A stretch of DNA of 64,000 nucleotides from positions 744,001 to 808,000 of the forward strand of contig NZ_JAFMSX010000001.1 in NCBI RefSeq assembly GCF_017916425.1, written 5' to 3'. Each line of letters starts with the position of its first letter. Position 1 is the first letter of the stretch. Below are positions 63,824-64,000 of the stretch, one piece after another. The notes beneath the pieces were generated by a model, which saw only the letters and a list, made by a program, of their open reading frames with translations, had not been told where the DNA came from and searched no databases. Position numbers and translations under genes: made by a program. The DNA is from Nocardioides sp. SYSU D00065. GTDB taxonomy: Bacteria; Actinomycetota; Actinomycetes; Propionibacteriales; Nocardioidaceae.

Positions 63824-64000
63824 CGAGAACTCCTTCGTGCGGTCACGTGAGGTGGAGACCCATACCCTCGCACGCGCGGGTCCATGAGCGACGCCTCACC
63901 CCGTCCGTCGCCGCACCGCGCCCCTCCGACGCCCGCTGCGCCGAGGAGCGACCGGTCGGACGCTGGCGGGGAACACCGCGTCCGCCAAGCCCGCGAGGCC

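Overview
The window is very GC-rich, densely coded DNA from an actinomycete chromosome. The gene content (Tad pilus operon, TreX/TreY/TreZ trehalose pathway, Ku-based end joining, large NAD-dependent glutamate dehydrogenase, ssrA-smpB-ftsEX-prfB neighbourhood, DUF3039, DUF4436, DUF6912 and DUF2505 proteins) and the frequent GTG starts with GTGA/ATGA stop-start overlaps fit Nocardioides or a close relative in the Nocardioidaceae. That placement is an inference from protein resemblance. I see no transposase, integrase, phage gene, CRISPR array, rRNA or tRNA; the only structural RNA gene is tmRNA.

Layout. 1-3.5 kb (minus): 3' part of a DEAD/DEAH helicase with its coupled DUF3039 partner, a YqgE/AlgH protein, a DUF3048 lipoprotein, and an NlpC/P60 wall hydrolase whose leader is a c-di-AMP (ydaO-type) riboswitch. 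3.8-9.5 kb: a mixed block of housekeeping and accessory genes (FabG-like reductase, HIT protein, MSMEG_6728-like protein, orphan Imm-5-like protein, BtuF-like binding protein, GNAT acetyltransferase, DUF5995 protein, NAD(P)H-binding epimerase). 9.6-10.0 kb: tmRNA. 10.1-11.4 kb: CorC/HlyC membrane protein. 11.5-18.9 kb: a seven-gene minus-strand amino-sugar operon (ROK repressor, three-part ABC importer, GH3 hexosaminidase, ROK kinase, NagB) with an inverted-repeat operator candidate at its head. 19.1-24.2 kb: smpB, an M23 peptidase, ftsX, ftsE, a mini-protein with an L7/L12-like C-terminus, and prfB. 24.2-26.2 kb: two secreted proteins of unknown role. 26.3-32.5 kb: treX-treY-treZ operon. 32.6-37.3 kb: seven-gene Tad/Flp pilus operon. 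37.4-42.1 kb: a secreted Ig-like protein, a DUF4436 membrane protein, and a two-component system preceded by an unannotated 48-residue peptide gene. 42.2-45.1 kb: NHEJ locus (polymerase, ligase, divergent Ku). 45.1-45.5 kb: non-coding region with four 50-bp palindromic repeats. 45.5-51.0 kb: a putative dicarboxylate-uptake and CoA-activation cluster with a divergent FadR-type regulator and a TauE/SafE permease. 51.2-56.0 kb: the 1625-residue glutamate dehydrogenase. 56.2-57.6 kb: DUF2505, maleylpyruvate-isomerase-like and small membrane proteins. 57.7-61.1 kb: proline catabolism (P5C dehydrogenase), DUF6912, and a WS/DGAT-like acyltransferase with an altered catalytic motif. 61.2-63.8 kb: cupredoxin-like lipoprotein, polytopic membrane protein, and a convergent RTX calcium-binding repeat protein.

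How the genes work together. The amino-sugar operon gives a complete route: import of a chitobiose-like sugar, hydrolysis to GlcNAc, phosphorylation, and deamination of GlcN-6-P to fructose-6-P. One step is missing here, the NagA deacetylase. TreX debranches glycogen, TreY makes the terminal trehalosyl unit and TreZ releases trehalose. tmRNA and SmpB form one ribosome-rescue system, but the amino-sugar operon and the CorC gene lie between their genes. P5C dehydrogenase produces glutamate that the large GDH could oxidise to 2-oxoglutarate.

No single obviously new large system stands out. The most interesting items are the palindromic repeat cluster at 45.1-45.4 kb, the 48-residue secreted peptide upstream of a two-component system whose kinase has a decayed ATP-binding domain, the Ig-like/DUF4436 pair beside the pilus operon, the lipoprotein/polytopic membrane pair at 61.3-63.0 kb, and the interruption of the smpB-ssrA neighbourhood.
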